A stretch of 64,000 bases of DNA. Origin: Bacteroidaceae bacterium. GTDB taxonomy: Bacteria > Bacteroidota > Bacteroidia > Bacteroidales > Bacteroidaceae. The number at the start of each line of letters is the position of its first letter. The stretch's first letter is position 1. Below the pieces are notes generated by a model. The model did not search any database and was not told the DNA's origin. It saw nothing but the letters and a program-made list of their open reading frames with translations. The position numbers and the translations under genes are program-made. Below are positions 44,709 through 54,459 of this stretch, piece after piece. The stretch lies in contig JAEEGS010000048.1 in assembly GCA_016280445.1 (NCBI GenBank), positions 1 through 64,000 on the forward strand, in the 5' to 3' direction.

Positions 44709-47258
44709 TTACTTCACAAACACCTTTTTGCCCTCGCGGATGTATATGCCACGGGTGGGGTGTGCCACTTGCTGACCATTGAGGTTAAACCACTTACCCG
44801 TCGGTTTGCCATCGGCTGGCGTTGCCGTAATGCCCGTGGCGGTGAAGGAGATGGGCAAGAAGTCGTCCGTCATTTCAGGCTGTGCATATACGCCGAAGGG
44901 AGCAAGGCTACTGGTTTGAGTCAACCGTTGCAGTCCCCACAGACCTTCACTCTGGGCCAGCACGTAGTCGCCAGCATTCAGCGAAGTTTGGGCATAAGTT
45001 CCACGCAACAGGTCAGTCAACGGACTGGCAGCCCACGACACGTCGCCAGAACCGACGAACGTAAAGGTGCCTTCGCCCTGAACCAGCACCGGCTGATGAG
45101 CCTGAATAGTTTCCGCTGATTCAGCCTCCAGATTGGCATTCAACGTATAAGCGGTGACACCCTCCGGAACAGCGGCATCAAATGGCAGCATCAGCAGACG
45201 CATGCCATTCAACGTGAAGGTGGCACTGGCCGATTCGGCCGTGAAGGCTGTAGCAGGACGGAAGTCACCACCCTCTTCGCTCAACTGCAAGGTCTGACAT
45301 GTAGAACCTGTCACGACGTTGGCGCCTGCAAGTGTGGTGCCATCGGCAACATAGACAACTTTGTTGGTACCCTCCAGCCAAGGGAACGTCTCAGGCAAGT
45401 TGGTGACACCCTTGAAGTCGAGACTGGTGCAGGTTGGATCGGTGGTATAGTCAAGCACATAACTGTCGTCGGCCACGTATGCTCCTGTGAGCGTGGCGGA
45501 ATAGTTCGTGCCAAGATACACATTGCCAAACGTGATGCTCAATGTGGAACTCCAGTTATTGTTGGTCAGCGAAATCAGTCCGATGCAGCCGTCTGTCAGC
45601 GTGGCTGGCGAGAGGTCGAGAACCAACGAGAAGTTCTCACGGCGATTGAGGTCAAGTTCGCCATAATCATGCGTGGACACCTTCCCATTCTTATTCACAT
45701 AGGTCAGCGTCGTCAAGGCACTGGTGTAGTTGAGAGTGGAAGACACTTTCTTCACCTCCATCACCAACTGGTTGTAGCGGTCGCCAAGAGCGACATAGCC
45801 GTACGAGGCAGTGGTGCGGGATGAGATGAGCGGATTCGAATGGTCGAACGTCTTGGTCTTATTGCTGATTTTATAAGCTGTACCGAAGCCAGTCTTCGTC
45901 ACACTTTGGTCGTCCAAACGGTCGAAACGGGTAGAAGTTCCCTTCATGTCACTCTGCTGACGGTCTTTGCTGCGCACGAAAAGGACTGTATTCACACTCT
46001 GGGCCACGATTCTGACAACAGGACGGCAAACATCCTCGTCATATCTCAGCGTCGTATTGGTCAAGCTACTGGTTTTAGATGTCCTGCACATTTTTCCCCC
46101 CTTCGTGTAGAAAGGCAAGTCCATGGTCAAATCGACCGCCTCTGTACCCGTATTGGCCATCACAGCCACCACGGTGTCGCCTGTCTGGGAGAGATAAGCA
46201 GACCCTTCCAAGGAGCCTCCTGAGAACGTGGCATCAATGCGGGTCATGCCTGTCACGAAACGGGCAAAGTGAGCCATCACATATCCACGCTTCGTCACGA
46301 CACCAGAAGAGGTGCCATACTCCCCATCACCCAACGGACCGTAGAACCGCTTGCCTGCATAGTGAATCCAAGCATTGAAGTCGCCCACCATACAGGTGTT
46401 GATGGCACGGAAGAAGTTAAAGAAATCTGAAGAAAAGTTGAAGTTACGCTTGGTCGCCGCATTCTCATTCCAGTTAATCAGGTATTCAGTCATCCAGATC
46501 TCCTTCCCCTTCTTGGCCAAGTTTTTATAAGCAGACTGGATGCCACCGTACTGGTGTCCTCCGTAGATGTCAAAGCAGTTGATAACATCATCGGTATTGA
46601 GCGCATTGACATAGCCATCGCTAACGGCCAATGTCTCAGGAGCCATAATCTTGCAACTGATGGAACGACCATACAGTTTGACAAACTCTGCAATCTCACC
46701 TGCAGACCAGAGACATCCTGCATATTTGGCATTCCAGTCGGGTTCATTCTGGATAGAGATGGCATCGAGTTCCACCCCGTTCTGACGCAGATATTGTACA
46801 TAGTCCTCCAAATATTGTGCATAGTCAGGCCAATTCTCGCGCTTGAGGCTACCCTTGACGCCCGCACTGGTTTCTGCATCAATGCTGTTATTGGTTTTCC
46901 ACTCGGCAGGCTGTCCCCACGGAGAGGCGAAGACTATAAGCCCCATCTGCTTGGCTTTCTTGGCCGTCTCCAATGACTGATACCACGATGACCTTCCGAT
47001 AGGAATGTAGATACGCATAATGTTGCAACCCACGGTGCTCGACTTTCCCCACACCTTCTGGATGTCGGTCGTGGACATGTGGTTATACTGGAACTGAGGA
47101 GAGCAGACAAACGCTCCAAAGCCCGTGATGCGCTGATGGGTGACCCCTGCATCGAAACGGGCTGTAGCACTTTGCTGTGCTTCAGCCATCGAAGCCATTC
47201 CCACCATCAAAGCCAAAAATATCTTGCGAAGCATACCATTTCTTTTCATCTGATTCAT
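44709..47258 (-). CDS. GH30 family glucuronoxylanase-like with C-terminal sorting-like tail
   Basis: QRITGFGAFVCSPQF; LDAISIQNEPDWNAKY; IWMTEYLINWNE; tail KWFNLNGQQVAHPTRGIYIREGKKVFVK. Confidence 0.9.
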   Translation of the reverse strand: MNQMKRNGMLRKIFLALMVGMASMAEAQQSATARFDAGVTHQRITGFGAFVCSPQFQYNHMSTTDIQKVWGKSSTVGCNIMRIYIPIGRSSWYQSLETAKKAKQMGLIVFASPWGQPAEWKTNNSIDAETSAGVKGSLKRENWPDYAQYLEDYVQYLRQNGVELDAISIQNEPDWNAKYAGCLWSAGEIAEFVKLYGRSISCKIMAPETLAVSDGYVNALNTDDVINCFDIYGGHQYGGIQSAYKNLAKKGKEIWMTEYLINWNENAATKRNFNFSSDFFNFFRAINTCMVGDFNAWIHYAGKRFYGPLGDGEYGTSSGVVTKRGYVMAHFARFVTGMTRIDATFSGGSLEGSAYLSQTGDTVVAVMANTGTEAVDLTMDLPFYTKGGKMCRTSKTSSLTNTTLRYDEDVCRPVVRIVAQSVNTVLFVRSKDRQQSDMKGTSTRFDRLDDQSVTKTGFGTAYKISNKTKTFDHSNPLISSRTTASYGYVALGDRYNQLVMEVKKVSSTLNYTSALTTLTYVNKNGKVSTHDYGELDLNRRENFSLVLDLSPATLTDGCIGLISLTNNNWSSTLSITFGNVYLGTNYSATLTGAYVADDSYVLDYTTDPTCTSLDFKGVTNLPETFPWLEGTNKVVYVADGTTLAGANVVTGSTCQTLQLSEEGGDFRPATAFTAESASATFTLNGMRLLMLPFDAAVPEGVTAYTLNANLEAESAETIQAHQPVLVQGEGTFTFVGSGDVSWAASPLTDLLRGTYAQTSLNAGDYVLAQSEGLWGLQRLTQTSSLAPFGVYAQPEMTDDFLPISFTATGITATPADGKPTGKWFNLNGQQVAHPTRGIYIREGKKVFVK

Positions 47259-47280
47259 GTTATTTCTCTATGATACAAAT

Positions 47281-49071
47281 TTACTTGACAAACACTTTCT
47301 TACCATCATGGATATAAAAACCATGAGTGGGGTGTTCCACCTGTTGACCATTGAGGTTGAACCACTTACCTTTCCGCTTCTCATCGACTGCCACCGTTGT
47401 GACACCCGTGGCGGTATACCCTTTTTGGTAGAGAGACAAGTAACCTATCACGGCATCACTCCACGCAGAATCAGCAGAATAGATGGCAATCACGTATTCG
47501 TCCTCCTCTTCAATCTCAAAGTCGAAGTTCTTCTGTACCACCGTACTAAAATCGTTGGCCGCATTATTACCAATGTTGACGCTGGGTTTGTAGGTCTGCG
47601 AAGCCACCTCCTGACCGTTTTTCTTCTCTATGCAGATGGTGACAGGAGTAAACCCGGGCTGGTTCCAATTGCAAATCTTATACTTCAACTGATAATTACC
47701 AGGAGCCAGTTTCAACGTGGCGTTCGTTGCGTTCAAGCCATATTTGGCATAGCCAGAACGCGTTCCACCGTCCTTGTTGCGGAAGTAAAGTCCGTAGTTG
47801 AACGCATGCTTCGAACCCGTGAACTGCAAAATACGGCAGCCCATGGAATAGCCATTACTATATCCTGTGCGCTTTTCATCGCCATCATAAGTTGTCCATC
47901 CTGCAGGAATGCTCGCATTTTCCGTGAAGAAAGTCGAAAAAGTATAATTGGATACCGGTGCACCAAAAGTCACCTCCACCGTGGCCGTTGATGTCTCGCC
48001 ATCATTGTCGGTGGCCACCGCCTGCAACTTGTGCTTACCAGCCGGTGCATCCACCAACGTGGCGGTGTAAGGCTGTCCTGTACACGTGGCTATCAACGTG
48101 CTGCCATCGTAGAACTCCACCTTCTCAATGGTGCCGTTCGGGTCGGAAGCCGTAGCGGTGATGGTCACAGATGGGAAGGTGGCCTCGCCTGTTGGGGCAA
48201 AACATGTGTAAACAAGCCCTGCCTTCGGAGCGGTGATAGATACATTCGGAGCGGTCTTGTTGAGAGAGTAATTCTTGCAGAAGTTCCACATCTCCTTACC
48301 CGTGTACACAGCAGGTTCCTTGCACACCCAGTGGCCTTTGTCTGCCAACTCCAACAACTTGACTTCGACGCCGTCGTTGCCTGGTGCCCAAGTATACATC
48401 TTGGCATTGAACCCGTTGTAATTATTCACCACCTTGGCTGTTGTAGGACAGCCGTTGTGGTTAATCCATACGTTCAATGCAGGCTGCGCACCACTGTACC
48501 CACACACATCGTCACCTGTACCATGGATATGCAGGATAGGTAGCGGACGCACATTAGCATTGGCCGTTGCGCCGCCCATCGGATAACCGCTGACAGGAAC
48601 GAAAGCGGCAATGAGGTCGGGAATCTTGTTCATGGCATGGTAGGTAAACATACCACCCATGGAGAAGCCACCGAGATAGACGCGGTTGGTGTCAATCTTG
48701 TATTTCTTCACCATCTCGTCAATCAGCGCCTTCACAAAGTTGATGTCGCGGTCGCCAGAAATATCCCACTGATTGCTAATGCCGTTTGGGAAAACAATGA
48801 CGAACTTGGCGGTGTCGCAAACGTTTTCTATGCTAATCTTCCTTTCAGGATTTTGAGTATCCCTGAACTGCGTGTTCAACATGTAGTTGGCATCCTGACC
48901 CGAACCATGACAGAAGATGAACAGCGGGCGGTTCTCTCCCAGATTCTGTGGAGCATACGAGATGTAAGTACGGTTCGTGCCACCGACATTCAACGTGCTG
49001 GTCTGTGCCACAACGGGCAACGAAGCAAGGCTCAACAGGGCCACAATGGCCATTACGATAAACTTTTTCAT
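47281..49071 (-). CDS. CE1-like esterase (PHB depolymerase/feruloyl esterase-like) with sorting-like tail
   Basis: RPLFIFCHGSGQDANY; VYLGGFSMGGMFTY; tail KWFNLNGQQVEHPTHGFYIHDGKKVFVK. Confidence 0.88.
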   Translation of the reverse strand: MKKFIVMAIVALLSLASLPVVAQTSTLNVGGTNRTYISYAPQNLGENRPLFIFCHGSGQDANYMLNTQFRDTQNPERKISIENVCDTAKFVIVFPNGISNQWDISGDRDINFVKALIDEMVKKYKIDTNRVYLGGFSMGGMFTYHAMNKIPDLIAAFVPVSGYPMGGATANANVRPLPILHIHGTGDDVCGYSGAQPALNVWINHNGCPTTAKVVNNYNGFNAKMYTWAPGNDGVEVKLLELADKGHWVCKEPAVYTGKEMWNFCKNYSLNKTAPNVSITAPKAGLVYTCFAPTGEATFPSVTITATASDPNGTIEKVEFYDGSTLIATCTGQPYTATLVDAPAGKHKLQAVATDNDGETSTATVEVTFGAPVSNYTFSTFFTENASIPAGWTTYDGDEKRTGYSNGYSMGCRILQFTGSKHAFNYGLYFRNKDGGTRSGYAKYGLNATNATLKLAPGNYQLKYKICNWNQPGFTPVTICIEKKNGQEVASQTYKPSVNIGNNAANDFSTVVQKNFDFEIEEEDEYVIAIYSADSAWSDAVIGYLSLYQKGYTATGVTTVAVDEKRKGKWFNLNGQQVEHPTHGFYIHDGKKVFVK

Positions 49072-49080
49072 ATAGAAATC

Positions 49081-51525
49081 TTATTTGACATATAGTTTCT
49101 TACCATTATAAATATAAATGCCACGTGTGGGGTGTGCCACAGCCTGACCATTCAAGTTGTAGTAGGTTCCCTTGGCTGGCAGGTGTTGAATCGTGGCAAT
49201 CTCGGTCGTTTCCTCCGATGGAATGAGATAAGCTCCCTGCAAATTAATGGAATTGTTCCAGTCCACTTTCAGGGCATTCAGATGCACAAACTCATCTATA
49301 CGGTTCTTTCCATCGTTGGTGGTCGGGATGGTCTTCAGGTCTTCCAACGGAACGACAATGGCCTGATAGTCAGCATCCCAGTATGGGTCGTTCTCGTTGA
49401 AGGAGACCACAATCTGCTTCCACGGGCCATGTGCCACCAAGCGATTGGCAAGGATTCGGAGTCCACTGCCCGTGCCCCTCAGTACGAGATGCGTATAAGG
49501 AGTGAGGTCAGCATAATGGTTTTCTTCCACACCCACAAATCCTGCCACAGCAGTTCCACCTCCCGCATTTTGGCGCATGTGCCAATCCACTTCCACAGCC
49601 TTGTCCAAAGGCTCAGCATCAGCACCCGTGCCATCCCACTCGTGGAACATGGAAGCGGTCATGCGTTCCCATCCTTCGGGCAGTTCGAAATCATCCACAT
49701 TAACATAGCCCATGATGTTGTTCAGCACCAAAGAAGAACGTACGGGGAAATATTGGTTGAGCAGGCGGTTCCGTTCCTTCATGTAGGTGCCATCGACCGT
49801 GTAGAGATTCATGGTCGAACAATCCACATCGCGACGGTAGTCGCCCCATCTTGCCGACTCGGCGTAGAGGGCTGTGGCAATAACGTTGTAGAGGCTGTCC
49901 CACACCTCCACAGCACTCTCAGGACCTAAGAATCCGTCGTCAGCCAACACTTCCTTGGCACGGCGCAGATAACGTCGCGAGAAGTCTTCGTTTTGCAACA
50001 AGTTATGGAAAATGCCCGTCGGGTAACTCTGACCATTGTTCTTGCTCAACACGTTCTCGTTGAGGTTGACCATAATTAATTCAGAATCCCAGCAAAGGAA
50101 GCGGAAACCCTGGCTACCTTCTCCACGACGACGAATGGCATACCAGTTGTGGTGGTCCCAGTCGGTGTTACCACCATACTGGTTGATGAGCATGTAGTCG
50201 ATGAAGGCGTCAATATCCAACAGCGGTTCCAGTTCCGGGTCGAGATGACCTTTGGCATCCTTACCCTGCAACAGATTGTAATACGTATCGTCACCTGCCT
50301 GAGCGGCCACCTGCACCATCTGATTGTAGGCATCCATGTCACCCTCTGCAGCCTCCAGATGGTTGCCGCCAGCCTCTTCCACCTTGATGACATCGATATC
50401 CGTTTTCGCGCCACCCAGATGGTCTTTGCCAAACTGTTCGTCCACACGCTCTGCCAGATTGTAGAGTCCCCAATACATGCCGTTCAGGAACAGATGCACA
50501 TAGAGTGCATTCACACTCGTCCGACCCATCTTCCGTTGTATGCGTCGTGCCCACACGTCGCGAGTGTACTGTGCCTTCTCACGGTTCGATTCCATCCAAT
50601 GCTGCCACGCGTTGCCGAAATGGCAACGCAACACAAGTTGGTCAAATTTCGCTGGTTCGTTCTCTCCAAAGAGCGGATACTTCAAAGATTTCTCCCCATA
50701 CTCCTTCTTGAAGACCAAACGGAACGAGTGCTTGGGGTTCTTCTCTGCCAAACGGCCATGACCACCATGCAGACGAAGTCCACACGTGACCGAGAATCCC
50801 TCTCCCGGCTCCTCATCCGTCGGAGCGTTCCAGAATTCCACGTTCGCAAAGCGAGTCCATCCATGTCCTGTGGCATCTCCCACTGGAGGTCCTGTAAAAA
50901 TGTAGATACCACCACGGTCAGGGTCATTCTCATGGCTAAACAGATTATCTTTGTCCGTCACAATGCTCACCACTGGCAGGCTTTTCAAGCCCTCCACCAT
51001 CCGTGCCCGCAACACTGGGTCAGCCACCATCTCCTCGTCCATGGCATAGTCAGCGATGGCCGTACCAACCGACTGGGTGAAGGCACCCCATTCCGATGGA
51101 TAACCTTCTGGGTCAGCAGGTTGTGCCAGCACATCATCGATGAACAAATAAGTGGCGGTACAGATCTCCGACACACGCTCCTCATCTCGAAAAGCCGCCG
51201 CACGCACCACCGTATTGCCTTTCACCTCAATCGCATCACCATACACAGCGCTGCTGGCGACAGGCTCACTACAGTCAAGCGTGTAGCGGATAACGGTTCC
51301 TTCCGTCATCACATCGTCTGGAGCCGTCACTTCCAGCGAGAAAGGTGCATCGCAAAATCCATGCGGATGGCTGAACGAGAGTTTCTGGGCAACCATCGGC
51401 ATCGAACAAGCCAACAAGGCCACGACCATCAGCAGCCGAACACTTTTCCCAAACGTCAGTTGAACAATATCATTTCTTTGTAGCATAGTCGTAAAAGTAA
51501 ATATCTTTAGGTATTTGTGTATCAA
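49081..51525 (-). CDS. CotH kinase family secreted protein with sorting-like tail
   Basis: GLRLHGGHGRLAEKNPKHSFRLVFKKEYGEKSLKYPLF; YVHLFLNGMYWGLYNLAERVDEQF; QYGGNTDWDHHNWYAIRR; tail TYYNLNGQAVAHPTRGIYIYNGKKLYVK. Confidence 0.9.
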   Translation of the reverse strand: MIHKYLKIFTFTTMLQRNDIVQLTFGKSVRLLMVVALLACSMPMVAQKLSFSHPHGFCDAPFSLEVTAPDDVMTEGTVIRYTLDCSEPVASSAVYGDAIEVKGNTVVRAAAFRDEERVSEICTATYLFIDDVLAQPADPEGYPSEWGAFTQSVGTAIADYAMDEEMVADPVLRARMVEGLKSLPVVSIVTDKDNLFSHENDPDRGGIYIFTGPPVGDATGHGWTRFANVEFWNAPTDEEPGEGFSVTCGLRLHGGHGRLAEKNPKHSFRLVFKKEYGEKSLKYPLFGENEPAKFDQLVLRCHFGNAWQHWMESNREKAQYTRDVWARRIQRKMGRTSVNALYVHLFLNGMYWGLYNLAERVDEQFGKDHLGGAKTDIDVIKVEEAGGNHLEAAEGDMDAYNQMVQVAAQAGDDTYYNLLQGKDAKGHLDPELEPLLDIDAFIDYMLINQYGGNTDWDHHNWYAIRRRGEGSQGFRFLCWDSELIMVNLNENVLSKNNGQSYPTGIFHNLLQNEDFSRRYLRRAKEVLADDGFLGPESAVEVWDSLYNVIATALYAESARWGDYRRDVDCSTMNLYTVDGTYMKERNRLLNQYFPVRSSLVLNNIMGYVNVDDFELPEGWERMTASMFHEWDGTGADAEPLDKAVEVDWHMRQNAGGGTAVAGFVGVEENHYADLTPYTHLVLRGTGSGLRILANRLVAHGPWKQIVVSFNENDPYWDADYQAIVVPLEDLKTIPTTNDGKNRIDEFVHLNALKVDWNNSINLQGAYLIPSEETTEIATIQHLPAKGTYYNLNGQAVAHPTRGIYIYNGKKLYVK

Positions 51526-51554
51526 TTCAAAACATCTTGTTTCATATTAACAAA

Positions 51555-51603
51555 ACGTGCTGCAAAGTTATCCTTTTCGACAAGGAATCACTTTACAGCA
51601 CGT
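51555..51603. promoter_or_regulatory. Imperfect inverted repeat overlapping a minus-strand TAACTTTGC element (51562-51570)
   Basis: acgtgctgcaaagttatcc / ggaatcactttacagcacgt. Confidence 0.65.
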
Positions 51604-51638
51604 ATCTTTTTCTTTGCATTTTGTTTCGGCAAAGACGC

Positions 51639-54341
51639 TCACCTCTTCTTTCTCACCTTCTTCACGGCTCCCTGCTCGTCTCTGACAATATTGATGCCCT
51701 GCTGCGGAGTGGGCAACTGAACACCCGAAAGCGAATAGACAGCAGCCGGTGCACTACCGTTTGCCGAAGGTTGCTCAATGGCCGTGGCCTCCTCATCAGA
51801 AACAGCATAAAGAGCCAGTTGAGAGATGTTGATGACATCTGAGGTTGACGTTCGGGTGAGCGTGAGTTTACATTCGCCCCAATCTTCGTTCATATGGAAG
51901 AGGAACGACGCATCTCCTCCTACTGGAACTGATTTGTTCAGCAAGAAAGTCTTCTTGCCCGTCACCAGTTGCAGTTTCAGCATCATGAGCTTTCCTGCTT
52001 CACCTTCAGAATGGAAGCACAGCCGATAATAGCCCTTGGTCAACTGCAAGGAGTGATAGACGTTTTGATTACTACTTGTGTTTTGGTCACCTCCAAACCT
52101 CAGGAGTGTTGTGCTTGAGTTCACCGTCCAGCCATGCTTCTTCGGTTCATAGCCATCTGTCTCGATACGAGGCATCCATCGGAAAGTTTCGTCGCGTGGA
52201 GCATCGAACGTGTATTGGTTGAAGAAGTTCCACATGGTCTGCGAAGAGTTGCCCTCTGGCGTATTTGCGCTGAAAGCAAGATGTCCCATGCCATCCATCT
52301 CATAGTAAATGTATGGAAAACTGCCCTCCCCCGCTTCATACACGCTCTTGTCATATTTACCAGCCACCGAGGTCTTCTCAGGCACAGGATTCGCACCCAG
52401 ACGTGCCACCATCTCATCAACAATCGTTGGCATGAGTGAATACTTCACAAAATCATCGCTCTTACCATGAATGTGGAGGAATGGAACGGGTCGCACACCT
52501 GTGTGATGCAGGTGGAACTCGTTCAACGGGAAACCGCTAATGGAGGCATAGGAGGCAAACAAGTTGTTGCACGTATTGGTCAAAGCATAGGTCATCATGC
52601 CACCATTGGAGAAGCCGCAACAATAGATGCGGTTGCGGTCAATAGGATAGTTTGTTGCCACGTCCTCTACTATAGCGCGAATGAAGTCAACATCTGCATT
52701 TTCTTCGCCCGAGGCATCCCAACCTGTCACAGTTCCGCCAAACACAGGGAAGAAGATTTCCTTGCCTTGGGGATAGACCACGATGAAACCCTCCTTGTCA
52801 GCAATGTCTGTACCCATCGGAGACTTGTCCGTCATGTGGCCACTTGCACCATGCAAGGACACCACCAGAGGAACGGATGACTTGCACGATTGGGGCACAT
52901 AGAGCCAGTAGGAACGCTCCTCGCCATTCACATTGATAGAAACCGACTTGTCGGCAGGTTCCACCTTCTCCGCAAACTGCCAGCTGTCGAAGTCGAACAA
53001 CGATTGGCCCGTACCAGAGAACGTGAAGAAAATGTCACAAACACCCTTAATGGTAGGAGCCAAGGCACATTCCACGTCCACCCATTCGCCGTCAGTTGCC
53101 ACTATTGGCACCCTGGCCCTGGCGGCGCTTGACTTACTGCCGACACGCACCAGAAGTGTGCCCTTACCCGCAGAGCGAACCCTCACCTTGATGGAAGCAG
53201 CTCCTTTCGAGCCAAAGTCCACGTTGCGCACCTTCACATAGTCGCCCGAACTAATATTGGTCACATAGCACCCGTTGTAATCACCCTCACACTTCACACC
53301 AGAGCATTGGTTGATGGTCTCAGCCTCTTGGCGCTCATAGGGGTTCAGCGTCTGCAAAGGCGCCACGCCCTCGCTCGTAAACGAGATAAAGGGGATGGAG
53401 CCATCTTCATTCGGCGTAAACTCTTCCACACAAGTGGAACGCTTGTAACCGCCACCGCCTGGCAGTTTGCCATTGTGATAGAACATATAATGATGTCCCT
53501 TGTACTCTACGCTACCGCCATGAATGGTGAAACTTCCATCAGCCTCTCCCATCACTTTGCCTTGATACGTCCAAGGACCTTTAATATTGTCGGCTGTAGA
53601 ATAAGCCCAATGCTCAGGCACACCACCAGCGGCATACTCCAAATAGTATTTGCCATTCTTCTTGTAAATCCACGATGCCTCCTCAAAGTTCGTCTTCGGA
53701 TTATTATTATCATCATAGCCTTTGTAGGGTCCGAAAGCGGACTCGCTCTTCGTCGTCACCTCCTTCTCGCCACCCGTGATGGCCGTCATCGTTTTGGTCA
53801 GTTTGGTATACCACAGCATGTTGTTGCCGTAGAACAGGTAGGCCTGTCCATCGTCGTCAATCATCACCGTCGGGTCAATCTTGAACCATCCTTTCACCAG
53901 CGGTTTCCTGATGGGGTCCTTATAAGGTCCTGCGGGCGAGTTGGCCACAGCCACACCAATACCCGGGTAGGCCTCTCCCTTGATGGTGGCTGTCACATAC
54001 CAATACCACTTGCCGTTGCGTTCAATGCACTGGCTGGCCCAGCAGTCATTGTCCTGCTTAGCCCACGATGAGAACGTGGCTGAAGTCAACGGGGTGCCAC
54101 GATACGTCCAGTTCACCATGTCCACCGTGCTGTAGAGCAGCCAGTCCTTCATGGTGAAATAACCATTTTCCGTCACGTCTTCGTCGTGGTCAACGAAGAG
54201 ATAGAGCGTGTCACCATGCACATAAGGTGCCGGGTCGGCCGTATAACGGTCACAGATAATCGGGTTTTGAGCCCACATGACCACGACCGTCATCCATGCC
54301 GCGCCGCATGACATCACATGCTTCCATACATTTTTCAACAT
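51639..54341 (-). CDS. GH43 - CBM6-like - CE1 esterase fusion, secreted
   Basis: RYTADPAPYVHGDTLYLFVDHDE; YERQEAETINQCSGVKCE (CBM6); VPLVVSLHGASGHMTD and YCCGFSNGGMMTYA (esterase); start MLKNVWKHVM. Confidence 0.92.
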   Translation of the reverse strand: MLKNVWKHVMSCGAAWMTVVVMWAQNPIICDRYTADPAPYVHGDTLYLFVDHDEDVTENGYFTMKDWLLYSTVDMVNWTYRGTPLTSATFSSWAKQDNDCWASQCIERNGKWYWYVTATIKGEAYPGIGVAVANSPAGPYKDPIRKPLVKGWFKIDPTVMIDDDGQAYLFYGNNMLWYTKLTKTMTAITGGEKEVTTKSESAFGPYKGYDDNNNPKTNFEEASWIYKKNGKYYLEYAAGGVPEHWAYSTADNIKGPWTYQGKVMGEADGSFTIHGGSVEYKGHHYMFYHNGKLPGGGGYKRSTCVEEFTPNEDGSIPFISFTSEGVAPLQTLNPYERQEAETINQCSGVKCEGDYNGCYVTNISSGDYVKVRNVDFGSKGAASIKVRVRSAGKGTLLVRVGSKSSAARARVPIVATDGEWVDVECALAPTIKGVCDIFFTFSGTGQSLFDFDSWQFAEKVEPADKSVSINVNGEERSYWLYVPQSCKSSVPLVVSLHGASGHMTDKSPMGTDIADKEGFIVVYPQGKEIFFPVFGGTVTGWDASGEENADVDFIRAIVEDVATNYPIDRNRIYCCGFSNGGMMTYALTNTCNNLFASYASISGFPLNEFHLHHTGVRPVPFLHIHGKSDDFVKYSLMPTIVDEMVARLGANPVPEKTSVAGKYDKSVYEAGEGSFPYIYYEMDGMGHLAFSANTPEGNSSQTMWNFFNQYTFDAPRDETFRWMPRIETDGYEPKKHGWTVNSSTTLLRFGGDQNTSSNQNVYHSLQLTKGYYRLCFHSEGEAGKLMMLKLQLVTGKKTFLLNKSVPVGGDASFLFHMNEDWGECKLTLTRTSTSDVINISQLALYAVSDEEATAIEQPSANGSAPAAVYSLSGVQLPTPQQGINIVRDEQGAVKKVRKKR

Positions 54342-54362
54342 ATATCGTTCGTTTTGATTAAA

Positions 54363-54405
54363 AACTTTGCAAGGCAGAAGCCTTCGACTTCTGCCTTGCA
54401 AAGTT
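54363..54405. promoter_or_regulatory. 18-bp perfect inverted repeat overlapping a minus-strand TAACTTTGC element (54398-54406)
   Basis: aactttgcaaggcagaag ccttcga cttctgccttgcaaagtt. Confidence 0.75.
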
Positions 54406-54459
54406 ACACATTATATATAAATGCCATTTGCGGCCATGTTGCATAAATGGCCATTCATG

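Noticed and set aside
50149-51483. 444-aa plus-strand ORF
   Set aside because: Antisense shadow of the CotH gene.
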